From Anaerolineae bacterium (GTDB taxonomy: Bacteria > Chloroflexota > Anaerolineae > 4572-78 > J111): a DNA stretch of 22,079 bases. Of the stretch, positions 1-7,008 are shown one piece after another (position 1 is the stretch's first letter; the number at the start of each line of letters is the position of its first letter). The notes under the pieces are model-generated. The model ran no database searches. It was not told the origin of the DNA and saw only the letters and a list, made by a program, of their open reading frames with translations. Position numbers and translations under genes: made by a program. The stretch lies in contig JAGRBY010000043.1 in the NCBI GenBank assembly GCA_020433835.1, positions 1 to 22,079 of the forward strand, read 5' to 3'.

Positions 1-117
1 TTGGCTAACGAAATGTCTACGGGAGTCTCGTATTTTGAGCAGTTTGTGTGGGATTTGGAGCATCGAGGCGTGGCGGATATCGATATACCCGTCCTCATTT
101 TGGGCATTACGGTCTAA
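1..117 (+). CDS. Possible C-terminal end of an unrecognised protein (5' cut by window edge)
   Basis: Frame 1 is open from the first base to a tandem stop TAA TAG at 115-120, giving 38 codons. The end reads FEQFVWDLEHRGVAD followed by the hydrophobic strand IDIPVLILGITV. A double stop and a composition unlike the junk frames nearby fit the end of a real gene transcribed rightward. I do not recognise the family. A polysaccharide-gene tail such as a sugar-phosphate transferase was considered, but the usual C-terminal motif is not convincingly present. With only 38 codons this could also be chance. Confidence 0.35.
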   Translation: MANEMSTGVSYFEQFVWDLEHRGVADIDIPVLILGITV

Positions 118-247
118 TAGTGCTGGTGAAACGTGCATAACCCAAGTGTTTGGCATGTTTGGTAATAGCGTCTTTTTTTTGTTTTTTATCTGAGAAAATC
201 AGTGTTAATCTGCGTGCAATTCTCTTGTCACCTATAGGGTCAAACCA

Positions 248-310
248 GGGAGTAAGGAGTAACGCCTCTTATCCCCCTACTGCCTACTCCCCTACTACCT
301 ACTCCTTCCC
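248..310. repeat. Dispersed palindromic repeat, GGAGTAAGGAGTA family, copy 1
   Basis: The left arm GGGAGTAAGGAGTA (248-261) is followed by AACGCCTCTTATCCCCC and then CT-rich TACTCC-type repeats that form an imperfect right arm to about 310. The copy at 3839-3895 shares the left arm and the AACGCCT.TTA..CCCC core. The arms here are more degenerate than in that copy. The two copies flank the minus-strand cohesin/dockerin gene. Confidence 0.7.
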
Positions 311-330
311 GCTACTCGCTAAGTCCAAGC

Positions 331-367
331 ATAAAAATGGGGAGGTTGCAACCAACAACCTCCCCAT
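331..367 (-). terminator. Rho-independent terminator of the cohesin/dockerin gene
   Basis: A perfect 12-bp stem pairs ATGGGGAGGTTG (337-348) with CAACCTCCCCAT (356-367) around a 7-nt loop. On the minus strand the stem is followed at once by TTTTTAT, a U-tract. It sits about 36 nt past the stop codon at 403-405, in the right position and orientation for the leftward gene. Confidence 0.88.
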
Positions 368-402
368 CTACACGTTACGTCTCTAACGGTGGCGACAAAA
401 AG

Positions 403-3240
403 TTAGTTCGATACCGATTCGGCCAATTGGTTGTTACACAGCCAGGGTTGGCCACCTTCCTGGCCGAAGTTGATGCTAACCAGAACCAAGTCGAAGATGT
501 CGATGATGTTATCACGGTTGATGTCGGCGGTTAGGTTTTCGCTTTGCTGGCCGAAGCTGGCTCCGATAACCGTAGCATCGGCAATGTCTACAAGGTCATC
601 GTTAGTGACATCGCCGCTGAGCAGGCTGGCTGTCTGCAAAACGGTTTCCGGAATAGAGACGATAACGTCGGTACAGGTGGCCGACAGGTAACCCGGCGCA
701 TTGGCTGTGAGCGCATCGTACGTTCCCGGCGCAATGTTGATGATGGCAAAAGTGCCGTCTGGTTGGGTGGTTGTGCTTATACCTTTGTCTACCAGGGTTA
801 CTTGCGTATCATCAAGCAGCCCGGCACTGCGCCCCGGCAGTTCAACCATACCGTACAGCGTTGCTAAAAGCGGCGAGTCGGTTGGCGTAGGCGTTGGGGT
901 GTTGGTGGGGTCGGGTGTCGGTTCATCGGTTGGATTGGGCGTGGGATCGTCGGTGGGTTGGGGTGTTGGGGTTTCGATAGGGTCGGGGGTGCCGGTCGGT
1001 TCCGGTGTGGGGCCGGTGCCGATGATAACCGTTCCGTTTCGAGAGGTAACGTCTAGCGGGAAAGCTGCCCGATTACTCAGCTTAACGTTATTTAACGTCA
1101 GTTGGGCCGCTCCAGAGGAGCCGATAGCTTTCGCATCGAAAGAAAGTAAGACGACATTGCCAGTTAGCTCCGGTGCATCGCCCTGACGGCTGGCTGCAAT
1201 TTGTACTTTACCAAGCGTATTATCAATCCGGTTCATTACCGCCAGGGATAGAGCGCTGTTGATCTTGAGGTTGCTGACCACCAGCAGAGACGGATCGTAA
1301 TCTATTTCAAACTGCGCCCCATAAATTCCCATATCGGCGTCGAGTACGTCGGCTTCGACAAGAACCGCAAACGTATCGCCCTGGCTGACGGCATCGGGCA
1401 TGGTCAGCCGCAGTGTCAGCGGTGTATCCGGCGTAGATGTCGGTGCGGGCGTGGGGGTGTTGGTGGGTGCGGGTGTGGGTTCATCGGTCGGCTCGGACGT
1501 CGGTTCATCAGTCGGTTCAGGTGTTGGTTCATCGGTGGGTTCAGGTGTTGGTTCGTCGGTCGGTTCAGGCGTGGGGTCGTTAATCGGGTCAGGTAGGGTG
1601 TAGGCTTCAACCCCAAACTTCATTGGCGCTGTGCCGGCTTCATGAGCGCCCATGTCCGGTTTTGTGCCGGTAAATTTGTCGTTGAAGTTAGGGATGGTAA
1701 TCCCTTTGCTAAAGCCGGCGCTGGACGCGTCTAAATAAAATTCTCCGGCTCCGTTGGTGGAATTATAGGTGGGCGCTTTGTTGATGCCGTGGGATTCGGC
1801 CCCGTCGTAGGTTTTTAGACCGGCGTTATAAAGGTCGTAGTCAAAGTCGTTGGTGTCGCTGAGGGAGTTGTTGATCGATTTGTTGCCGCCGCGACCGCTT
1901 ACAAAAAAGATATTGTTGCGGGTCACGACATATTCTGAGGGGCCATTGCCGATGCCGTTGCTGGCCCCCACCGGCTCGATCTCACCAGGAATCTTGGGTT
2001 GCAGCATCGTATTGTGAAAGACGTAAGCGCGTCCGTTGGTCGTGACATCTGAATTGGGAACACCCGTTTTGATAAACGAGCCGGTAAACTTGGTGGTGCT
2101 AAAGTTGTGTTGGTTTGAAATATTGCGCCAAATATAGAGCGGACCGACATCAATGGGGGCAATTGCCAGAGCAATATAGGTTTTGTCGATATAGTTGCCC
2201 CAAATTCGGACATTTTTATTACCCCCTTCGGATTGAATACCGTCATCCCAGCAGCGTTCGATGTAATTGCCGTAGATGTCGGTATCGCCATCGGGGAAGG
2301 TGCCGCCGCCGATGCAATCTTGGAAGTAATGCTCGTCATCGGAGTAGATATCGTTGTAGCGGATAACAAAGTTGCTGCCGGTGCCTTGCACCCGAATGCC
2401 ATGAGCGCCGATAGGGTGGGGATTGCCGTTGTAAACGGGGCGCGGTTCATCCCAGTTGTTTGAGTCGTAGCGGGGATGGTGAATTTTGTTGCCCTGGATG
2501 ATAATCCGCGCGCTGTGGCTGGTGCTGGGAATATCGATGCCGCCGTCTTTGCCGTAGGCCCAGCCATCTTCGGCCACATCGCCCCAATTACTAATATCGT
2601 TGCCTTCGATCACAATATCGTGGGCATCGTCACGAATTTGGAGGCCGTATTGTTGGCCGCCCTTCAGCGTGAGGTCGCGAATGATAATGTACGAGCCTCT
2701 AATGATGAGGCTGGCATCGTCTTTGTTATCAACATCAATGGTGGCCGATTGGCCCGGCTTGTGGGTGTACAAAATGTACCCATTCGGGCTGCCCGACTCG
2801 TCAATAACCAGCATCTTGGATGAAGTTGAGGGTAAGTAAACGGTCTTGGCGACAGGGAAGCTTTCATTCCAGGTAGTGGCTTCTGTTTCCGCTGAGGTCG
2901 ATGTGTTTTCCAGGCTTAATCGAACTTGATAGGTGACTCCTGGCGTTAACTGGACGATACTGCCGCGATACTCTTGCCGATTGTGATCAAACCAAAGCGG
3001 TAATCCATCTTGCCAGGCCGAGGAGCCGGCAGTCCGATATTGAACGTTGGCCGTGCGGGCGGCCGATGCATCGGCCGGTTTCCAGGTAATACCCAGTGAG
3101 TTAAAGGTTGATACAATCTCTGGTCCGGCGGCAAGCGCTGTAGTAGGTTGTAGGGTGTTATAAAATCCTAGCATTAGTATGAGGACAGCCAAGAAGGCGT
3201 ATCTTCTCAGGTAGAGTGGGACAGGTTTTAAGGTCATCAT
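403..3240 (-). CDS. Secreted beta-helix protein with cohesin and dockerin domains
   Basis: This is a large exported modular protein; positions here are numbered from the upstream ATG at 3255. Order: signal peptide (about 6-42, hydrophobic core AFLAVLILMLGF, cleavage near TALA-AG); fibronectin-III-like domain (about 45-135); right-handed parallel beta-helix with repeated IxGNxI rungs (about 140-540), ending in PDMGAHEAG as such domains often do; Pro-Thr-Glu/Asp linker (556-612); cohesin (about 613-746); second linker (748-795); carboxypeptidase-regulatory-like beta domain (about 796-875); and a type I dockerin (about 878-935) with two calcium loops, DVTNDDLVDIAD and DINRDNIIDIFD. Beta-helices of this kind include polysaccharide lyases and C5-epimerases, but I cannot assign a catalytic site. 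I prefer the ATG at 3240 because GGAG lies 9 nt upstream of it; for the ATG at 3255, GAGGAA abuts the start codon. The gene is transcribed away from the polysaccharide operon. Confidence 0.88.
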   Translation of the reverse strand: MMTLKPVPLYLRRYAFLAVLILMLGFYNTLQPTTALAAGPEIVSTFNSLGITWKPADASAARTANVQYRTAGSSAWQDGLPLWFDHNRQEYRGSIVQLTPGVTYQVRLSLENTSTSAETEATTWNESFPVAKTVYLPSTSSKMLVIDESGSPNGYILYTHKPGQSATIDVDNKDDASLIIRGSYIIIRDLTLKGGQQYGLQIRDDAHDIVIEGNDISNWGDVAEDGWAYGKDGGIDIPSTSHSARIIIQGNKIHHPRYDSNNWDEPRPVYNGNPHPIGAHGIRVQGTGSNFVIRYNDIYSDDEHYFQDCIGGGTFPDGDTDIYGNYIERCWDDGIQSEGGNKNVRIWGNYIDKTYIALAIAPIDVGPLYIWRNISNQHNFSTTKFTGSFIKTGVPNSDVTTNGRAYVFHNTMLQPKIPGEIEPVGASNGIGNGPSEYVVTRNNIFFVSGRGGNKSINNSLSDTNDFDYDLYNAGLKTYDGAESHGINKAPTYNSTNGAGEFYLDASSAGFSKGITIPNFNDKFTGTKPDMGAHEAGTAPMKFGVEAYTLPDPINDPTPEPTDEPTPEPTDEPTPEPTDEPTSEPTDEPTPAPTNTPTPAPTSTPDTPLTLRLTMPDAVSQGDTFAVLVEADVLDADMGIYGAQFEIDYDPSLLVVSNLKINSALSLAVMNRIDNTLGKVQIAASRQGDAPELTGNVVLLSFDAKAIGSSGAAQLTLNNVKLSNRAAFPLDVTSRNGTVIIGTGPTPEPTGTPDPIETPTPQPTDDPTPNPTDEPTPDPTNTPTPTPTDSPLLATLYGMVELPGRSAGLLDDTQVTLVDKGISTTTQPDGTFAIINIAPGTYDALTANAPGYLSATCTDVIVSIPETVLQTASLLSGDVTNDDLVDIADATVIGASFGQQSENLTADINRDNIIDIFDLVLVSINFGQEGGQPWLCNNQLAESVSN
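871..1014 (-). repeat. Coding low-complexity repeat, second Pro-Thr linker
   Basis: Degenerate repeats encode PT, PTD, PTP and PTN units (residues 748-795) between the cohesin and the C-terminal dockerin part. Repeats like this expand and contract easily, so length may vary between strains. Confidence 0.75.
1420..1590 (-). repeat. Coding tandem repeat, first Pro-Thr linker
   Basis: A 24-bp period encodes about three copies of PTPEPTDE, then degrades to PTSEPTDE, PTPAPTNT and PTPAPTST (residues 556-612). It joins the beta-helix to the cohesin as a flexible, acidic spacer that could be O-glycosylated. The same DNA yields long Gly/Val/Ser-rich open frames on the plus strand, which are artefacts. 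Confidence 0.85.
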
Positions 3241-3249
3241 GAAATCGGT

Positions 3250-3253
3250 CTCC
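3250..3253 (-). promoter_or_regulatory. Ribosome binding site that decides the start at 3240
   Basis: On the minus strand GGAG is followed by 9 nt and then ATG at 3240. The upstream ATG at 3255 has its purine run GAGGAA directly against it, with no spacer. The shorter start still leaves a full signal peptide. Confidence 0.65.
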
Positions 3254-3307
3254 ATTTCCTCGATGATGAATGATGGTCAATGTGGTGGCAACGATGTTTA
3301 GTTTTTC

Positions 3308-3427
3308 AGGACTTACGCAGTTCTAAAGGTGACAGTCACTTGAATATGCTAAATCGACCTATTTGAGCTATCAAGATGCTGATTTATTGGCAATAAGTGA
3401 CTGTCACCTGGTTTTTGCATAAGTCCT
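3308..3427. mobile_element. MITE-like 120-bp element with AGGACTTACGCA ends
   Basis: The terminal inverted repeats AGGACTTACGCA (3308-3319) and TGCATAAGTCCT (3416-3427) match at 11 of 12 positions. Just inside them a perfect 15-bp inverted repeat, AGGTGACAGTCACTT (3327-3341) and AAGTGACTGTCACCT (3395-3409), is present, and each arm is itself nearly palindromic. There is no coding capacity. The size and nested inverted ends fit a miniature non-autonomous transposable element or mobile palindrome. No target duplication is obvious. Confidence 0.65.
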
Positions 3428-3613
3428 ATTTTTATTTGGTAAAGTACAGTGTCTAGAATGTTGCTCTAACTATATTCTATTAAATTTCTAACTGCGTTGT
3501 GAAGCGTAGAAGTTGCGTGAATTTTTGATATTTTTTATAGAGCAATGTGGGTAGCGGGTTGTAATTACGGGGTAACCCAGGGTAAAGTACGCGCTGATCG
3601 CGTTTAAAGCGGT

Positions 3614-3628
3614 AGGTGACTGTCACCT
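3614..3628. repeat. AGGTGACTGTCACCT palindrome, third copy
   Basis: Perfect 7-bp arms surround a central T. It matches the inner arms of the element at 3308-3427 except for arm-end differences, and lies about 190 bp away from it. It could be a remnant of a second element or a dyad protein-binding site. Confidence 0.55.
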
Positions 3629-3729
3629 GTTTGGTTTTGGTGAACCATTTTCAGGTTAGCCTCACCTAAAACAGGTATATACAATAACTGATCACAAACG
3701 AACCTTTTCGTCAGGAGATGAGGTGATTG

Positions 3730-3768
3730 GGAGATATGGAGATGATGCTGAACAATCTCCATATCTCC
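3730..3768. repeat. Palindromic hairpin repeat (GGAGATATGGAGAT)
   Basis: A perfect 14-bp stem pairs GGAGATATGGAGAT (3730-3743) with ATCTCCATATCTCC (3755-3768) around an 11-nt loop. GGGAGAT at 3729-3735 can also pair with ATCTCCC at 3771-3777. There is no T-tract, so it is more like a dispersed palindromic repeat than a terminator. It is the only copy in the window. Confidence 0.65.
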
Positions 3769-3806
3769 GCATCTCCCGAACAAAATGTTACTTGGCTAAC
3801 TACATA

Positions 3807-3967
3807 TAACTCAAGTTGCTGCCCTGTGGCCAAACGGTGGAGTAAGGAGTAGGGAATAACGCCTTTTAGCCCCCTTAATCCCTACTCCTTACTCCCTACC
3901 CCCCACGTTGTTAGGCCGAAAACATGGGTTTTTGATAATTTTCGATTATGGTGGCAACTTGGGTTAT
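3807..3967. mobile_element. MITE-like element with TAACYCAAGTTGC ends and GGAGTAAGG cargo
   Basis: The ends ATAACTCAAGTTGC (3807-3820) and GCAACTTGGGTTAT (3954-3967) are inverted repeats matching at 13 of 14 positions. Between them lies a perfect 17-bp inverted repeat, starting GGAGTAAGGAGTAGG (3839-3855) and mirrored at 3879-3895. Near the left end is GGCCAAAC, also found near the left end of the related element at 20434-20579. The right end lies only 42 bp before the first operon gene. Confidence 0.62.
3839..3895. repeat. Dispersed palindromic repeat, GGAGTAAGGAGTA family, copy 2
   Basis: Perfect 17-bp arms (3839-3855 and 3879-3895) surround a 23-nt loop containing AACGCCTTTTAGCCCCC. The left arm and loop match the copy at 248-310. 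It is nested inside the larger 3807-3967 element. Confidence 0.75.
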
Positions 3968-4009
3968 ATATATGAACAGTCAGTTTGATACCGTAGGCCA
4001 CGAGGAAAA

Positions 4010-5191
4010 ATGCTATCAGGCCACAATTTGATATATTTTGCTCCGGAAACATGGGATGGATTATGGCGTAATCGGCATCAACTGATGTCCATTTTTGCCC
4101 GTCACAATAAAGTGCTGTTTGTTGAAGGCCGTTACCACCTGCGCTCATTGGTAAAAAAGTGGCGATCAGGCCAGGTAAAGCTGTCTGACTTTCAACAGCC
4201 GGCTCTGCGGCAGGTTGCTCCCAACTTGTTTGTGCTGCGCTATCCGCTATGGGCACCCATTAGCGGGAATTTTGGGGCTATTACCCAAAAAATCAGGCAA
4301 AGCGTGTTACAAACGGCGCTCAAAAAGCTCGCTATGGACAGGCCGATTGTTTGGTTTTCGCGCCCAAACATGCGCGACCTGCTCGATGAGGTACCGTCGG
4401 CCCGGTTGCGGATTTACCATGTGGTTGATGAATATACGGCTTATTCCGGGCTGTCGCAGTATCGCGCAGAGCGCATCGCTCAGGCTGAACAAACGATGCT
4501 GACCAACGTTGATATGGTGGTGGTTGTCTCTCCCAAGCTGTACGAGGCCAAGCGACCCTATAATCCTAACACGTATCTGGTGGCAAACGGCGTCGATTTC
4601 TCAAGCTACAGTCAAGCTCTGGCCAATCCAACGCTGCCGGATGCTCTGCTGAAGATAAAAGAGCCGCGATTAGGATACATCGGGCTTATCGGCGATAAGC
4701 TCAATCTCACGATGGTCAAGGATTTGGTCGAAAACCGGCCTGAGTGGTCGCTGGTGCTGCTGGGGACCGACGATATTGCCAAGCAAGCCGCCACTTGGAC
4801 GGCCTTAAAGGTACTGCCGAACGTTCATCACCTTAAGCCCGTAGCCGCCGACCAGGTGGCCAACTATGTAAAAGGATTTCAAGTCGGGTTGATGCCCTAC
4901 AAACAAAACCAACACGCCGATAATATAAGCCCGTTAAAGCTGTACGATTATTTGGCAGCCGGTTTGCCTATCGCCGCTGTTGATATTCCGGCGGTGCGGG
5001 CCTTTGGCGATCATGTACACATTGCCGACGCACCACCCGCTTTCTCGGCCGCTGTCGCCGCCGCTTTGGCCGACCAGGTTCCTGAGCGGCGGCAGGCCCG
5101 TCGAGATTTGGCTGCCCACCATACCTGGGAGGCCAGGGTAGAGCAGCTTTCTCACCTAATAGAGAGCCACATGGCGGTTAAGAGCGGCTGA
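4010..5191 (+). CDS. GT-B glycosyltransferase (TuaH/GT4-like)
   Basis: This 393-residue cytoplasmic enzyme is likely to transfer one sugar of the polysaccharide repeat unit from a nucleotide sugar. The N-terminal half ends in IYHVVDEYTAYSG (135-147), the region before the interdomain linker in TuaH-like enzymes. The C-terminal Rossmann half starts near LGYIGLIGDK (221-230) and holds the donor-site stretch SPLKLYDYLAAGLPIA (307-322), where the usual E-x7-E pattern is replaced by the PLKLYDYLA form common in this subgroup. No signal peptide or membrane segment is seen. The ATG follows GAGG with a short spacer. It is the first gene of the plus-strand series and is separated from the next by a repeat cluster, so it may be transcribed alone. 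Donor and acceptor cannot be read from sequence. Confidence 0.85.
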   Translation: MLSGHNLIYFAPETWDGLWRNRHQLMSIFARHNKVLFVEGRYHLRSLVKKWRSGQVKLSDFQQPALRQVAPNLFVLRYPLWAPISGNFGAITQKIRQSVLQTALKKLAMDRPIVWFSRPNMRDLLDEVPSARLRIYHVVDEYTAYSGLSQYRAERIAQAEQTMLTNVDMVVVVSPKLYEAKRPYNPNTYLVANGVDFSSYSQALANPTLPDALLKIKEPRLGYIGLIGDKLNLTMVKDLVENRPEWSLVLLGTDDIAKQAATWTALKVLPNVHHLKPVAADQVANYVKGFQVGLMPYKQNQHADNISPLKLYDYLAAGLPIAAVDIPAVRAFGDHVHIADAPPAFSAAVAAALADQVPERRQARRDLAAHHTWEARVEQLSHLIESHMAVKSG

Positions 5192-5665
5192 TCGAGGCGA
5201 AGCGCCAAAACTCTAACTTTTCTCACATAAAACTCCTATTATTTTTTTAGAGATATGTGCTAGCATCTTTAGCAGATATCTAAGGCTCTTTTACTTTACC
5301 ACTACCTTTGCACTTTAAAGGACTACGACAAGAAACCAGGGTTTTTAGCATTAAAAAGAAACATACTATGTTTGCACTTTAAAGTATCACAACAAGAAAC
5401 CAGGGTTTTTAGCGTTAAAAAGGAACGTCTTTTGCCCCGAAAGGGTATCAATTAGGCATCAAAACCCTGGTTTCTAAAAAAGTGCAAACATAGTGAGAAA
5501 CATCTTTTGCCCAAAAGGGTATCAATGAGAGATCAAAACCCTGGTTTCTAAAAAAGTGCAAACATAGTGACTTACGTTCGCTCCATACTTTAACAATATT
5601 CCACTTCCTGCATTTTCCCTTTTTCTCATTCAAGTTAGTTGACACTCTGGTCACGTCTAAAGGTT
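5192..5665. other. Intergenic region filled by a nested palindromic repeat cluster
   Basis: No gene is supported here. The central 5300-5569 is a cluster of four related terminal-repeat arms, listed separately. The flanks (5192-5299 and 5570-5665) are AT-rich, with no hairpin plus T-run that would qualify as a terminator. A 68-codon minus-strand frame (5448-5654) is only the repeat read through and is not a gene. Confidence 0.7.
5300..5569. mobile_element. Nested or tandem MITE-like palindromic elements (CACTAyGTTTGCACTTT ends)
   Basis: Four copies of one terminal arm are present. Two face right (CACTACCTTTGCACTTT at 5300; ACTATGTTTGCACTTT starting near 5366) and two face left (AAAGTGCAAACATAGTGA ending near 5496 and 5570). 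Inside each arm is AGAAACCAGGGTTTT (5331-5345, 5395-5409) or its complement AAAACCCTGGTTTCT (5461-5475, 5535-5549). The two left-facing arms are identical over 39 bp (5458-5496 and 5532-5570) and 74 bp apart, as if part of the element had duplicated. A short core, CTTTTGCCC..AAAGGGTATCAAT, lies between arms. A related element is at 15456-15572. No transposase is encoded. Confidence 0.7.
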
Positions 5666-6907
5666 ATGAAACATCGTATTTTGTATGTTCAAAAAACTGT
5701 TGGCGGTGGGTCTATATTTAGCCTTTTTGAATTGGTTCGCGGTATCAATCGCGATTTGTATGAACCCACCGTTCTTTTTTATCAAACAAATCCGTTTATC
5801 ACCAAGTTTCAAGACATCGGCGCCAAAGTTATTGTATTAAGCGAAAAGCCAGAAAACAACAAAGTTTCTGTTCAGCACATTTCACAACCTAAACCGCGTA
5901 ATGCTATTGTTGATGCTATCTATGGTAATACCTGGATACGCACCAATTGGTGGGAGGCCAAACAGGTTTATGCGGTTTTTCGTGAAGACTGGCCGATAAT
6001 CCAACGTGTAGCGCAGGCAATCGAAAAGGAAAAGATAGACCTCGTTCATCATAATAACAGCCTGCCGGGCAATAAAGCCGCTATCCTTGCTGCCCGCCGG
6101 GTACAGGTACCGCAGATTTGTCACGTAAGGATGATTCATCAGCGGCTGTCTTGGGTCGAAAAGCAGCTTTCACGCTTTGTAGATTGTTTTGTTTATATCT
6201 CAAATGCGGTTCAGCAAAGTTATCGCCAAAGTGGAATTGTTGAGAAAGCCGGGCGCGTTATCCACAATCCCATTGATGTGGACCGCTACACCCAGCCGTC
6301 CTCAGCCGCTAACGTGCGGGCTGAATTTGGCGTAACTGACCAGGACTGTTTAATTAGTAACGTGGGCCGCCTGGATTGGTGGAAGGGGCATGATTTTTTC
6401 CTACAAGCCGTGGCGCAGCTCATTCAGGCTCATCCCAACAGCAAAGTACTTATTGTGGGCGAAGCGAACAATAGGCCCAGCAATCAAGCGTACCTTCAAA
6501 AATTACATCGGTTGGTGCATGACTTAAATTTGTCAAAGCATGTGGTTTTCACCGGCTTTCGGGCTGACATCCCTACCATTATGCAGGCTTCGGATATGAT
6601 TGTGCATAGCGCCTCGCAGCCGGAGCCGTTTGGGCGCGTTATTGTCGAAGGGATGGCCGCCGGTCGGCCGGTAATCGCTACTGCCGCGGGTGGAGTGCTC
6701 GATATTATCGATGATCAGGTAACAGGCTTACTTGTTGCCCCGCAAGATATCAACGCGATGGCCCAGGCTATGATATATCTGGTTCAGCATCCGGATCGCG
6801 CCGGCGAAATAGGGCGGCAAGGGCAAATTGAGGCGCAAAGAAGTTTTACGGTTGGGCAGCACGTTTTAGCGGTTCAAGATATCTACTCGCATTTTCTTAT
6901 GAACTAG
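5666..6907 (+). CDS. GT4-family glycosyltransferase
   Basis: This 413-residue retaining GT-B enzyme probably adds a sugar to the lipid-linked repeat unit at the inner membrane face. Seen in sequence: an N-terminal Rossmann start MKHRILYVQKTVGGGS with the glycine loop (12-15), a linker sugar-site stretch NPIDVDRY (201-208), the C-domain opener SNVGRLDWWKGHDFF (231-245), and the E-x7-E donor motif EPFGRVIVE (320-328) followed by GMAAGRPVIATAAGG. These are hallmarks of the GT4 (glycosyl transferases group 1) family, and the length is normal. I chose the ATG at 5666 because the protein there begins with the canonical beta-strand. A TTG at 5639 would add nine residues that match nothing. AAAGG just before the ATG is a weak ribosome site. 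Confidence 0.9.
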   Translation: MKHRILYVQKTVGGGSIFSLFELVRGINRDLYEPTVLFYQTNPFITKFQDIGAKVIVLSEKPENNKVSVQHISQPKPRNAIVDAIYGNTWIRTNWWEAKQVYAVFREDWPIIQRVAQAIEKEKIDLVHHNNSLPGNKAAILAARRVQVPQICHVRMIHQRLSWVEKQLSRFVDCFVYISNAVQQSYRQSGIVEKAGRVIHNPIDVDRYTQPSSAANVRAEFGVTDQDCLISNVGRLDWWKGHDFFLQAVAQLIQAHPNSKVLIVGEANNRPSNQAYLQKLHRLVHDLNLSKHVVFTGFRADIPTIMQASDMIVHSASQPEPFGRVIVEGMAAGRPVIATAAGGVLDIIDDQVTGLLVAPQDINAMAQAMIYLVQHPDRAGEIGRQGQIEAQRSFTVGQHVLAVQDIYSHFLMN

Positions 6908-7008
6908 TTTTACATCAACGTTACCAAAAGAAAGACCTGGTTTTCTGTTAGAACTTAAATAAACACATCGTTTTACATTTTATACAACATCAAAGAGTGC
7001 TCTAAGTT

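Larger units (their letters stand above)
118..402. other. Intergenic spacer with repeat remnants and a terminator
   Basis: No convincing gene lies here. It holds a GGAGTAAGGAGTA-type palindromic repeat (248-310) and the intrinsic terminator of the minus-strand gene (331-367). Around 189-222 a stretch containing GTTAATCTGCGTGCAATT looks like a degenerate dispersed repeat, but only one copy is in the window. The run ATAACCCAAGT near 136-146 resembles the terminal repeat of the elements at 3807 and 20434 and may be a relic of one. Confidence 0.5.
3241..4009. other. Divergent intergenic region dense in inverted repeats
   Basis: This 769-bp region separates the leftward cohesin/dockerin gene from the rightward polysaccharide operon, so promoters for both are expected here. 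No convincing -35/-10 pair could be picked on either strand, although 3430-3545 is AT-rich. It contains a MITE-like element (3308-3427), a separate AGGTGACTGTCACCT palindrome (3614-3628), a GGAGATATGGAGAT hairpin (3730-3768), and an element with TAACYCAAGTTGC ends enclosing another palindrome (3807-3967). No ORF in it looks like a gene. Confidence 0.75.

Noticed and set aside
1..117. Tail of a sugar-phosphate transferase (initiating enzyme)
   Set aside because: Some hydrophobic and aromatic spacing is reminiscent, but the expected conserved C-terminal residues are not clearly there, so the family was left open.
701..1603. Long plus-strand frames rich in Gly, Val and Ser
   Set aside because: They are antisense readings of the Pro-Thr linkers of the minus-strand gene and have no ribosome site or recognisable fold.
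1923..2579. 218-codon minus-strand frame within the beta-helix gene
   Set aside because: It overlaps the well-supported modular protein in another frame and has an Ala/Pro/Thr/Met-rich composition typical of a shadow frame.
3730..3768. Intrinsic terminator
   Set aside because: The stem is strong, but neither strand has a following T-run, and it lies upstream of both flanking genes, where no transcript should end.
3955..4009. Operon promoter at the edge of the 3807-3967 element (TATATATATG near 3965-3974)
   Set aside because: No -35 with acceptable spacing was found, and the AT run belongs to the terminal-repeat flank.
5300..5570. CRISPR-like array
   Set aside because: There are only four arms in two orientations with unequal spacing, and the related element at 15456 shows they are palindromic elements, not direct repeats with unique spacers.
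5448..5654. 68-codon minus-strand frame
   Set aside because: It is the palindromic repeat read through; part of the peptide repeats with the DNA.
5639..5665. TTG start for the second glycosyltransferase, and TTGACA at 5639-5644 as a -35 box
   Set aside because: The nine extra residues do not belong to the GT4 N-terminus, and no acceptable -10 lies 16-18 bp after TTGACA, where the coding region already begins.
6928..6952. Small hairpin AGAAA/TTTCT with CCTGGTTTTCT after the second glycosyltransferase
   Set aside because: The stem is only five base pairs with no clean T-run. It vaguely resembles the AAACCCTGGTTTCT repeat arm but is too short to call.
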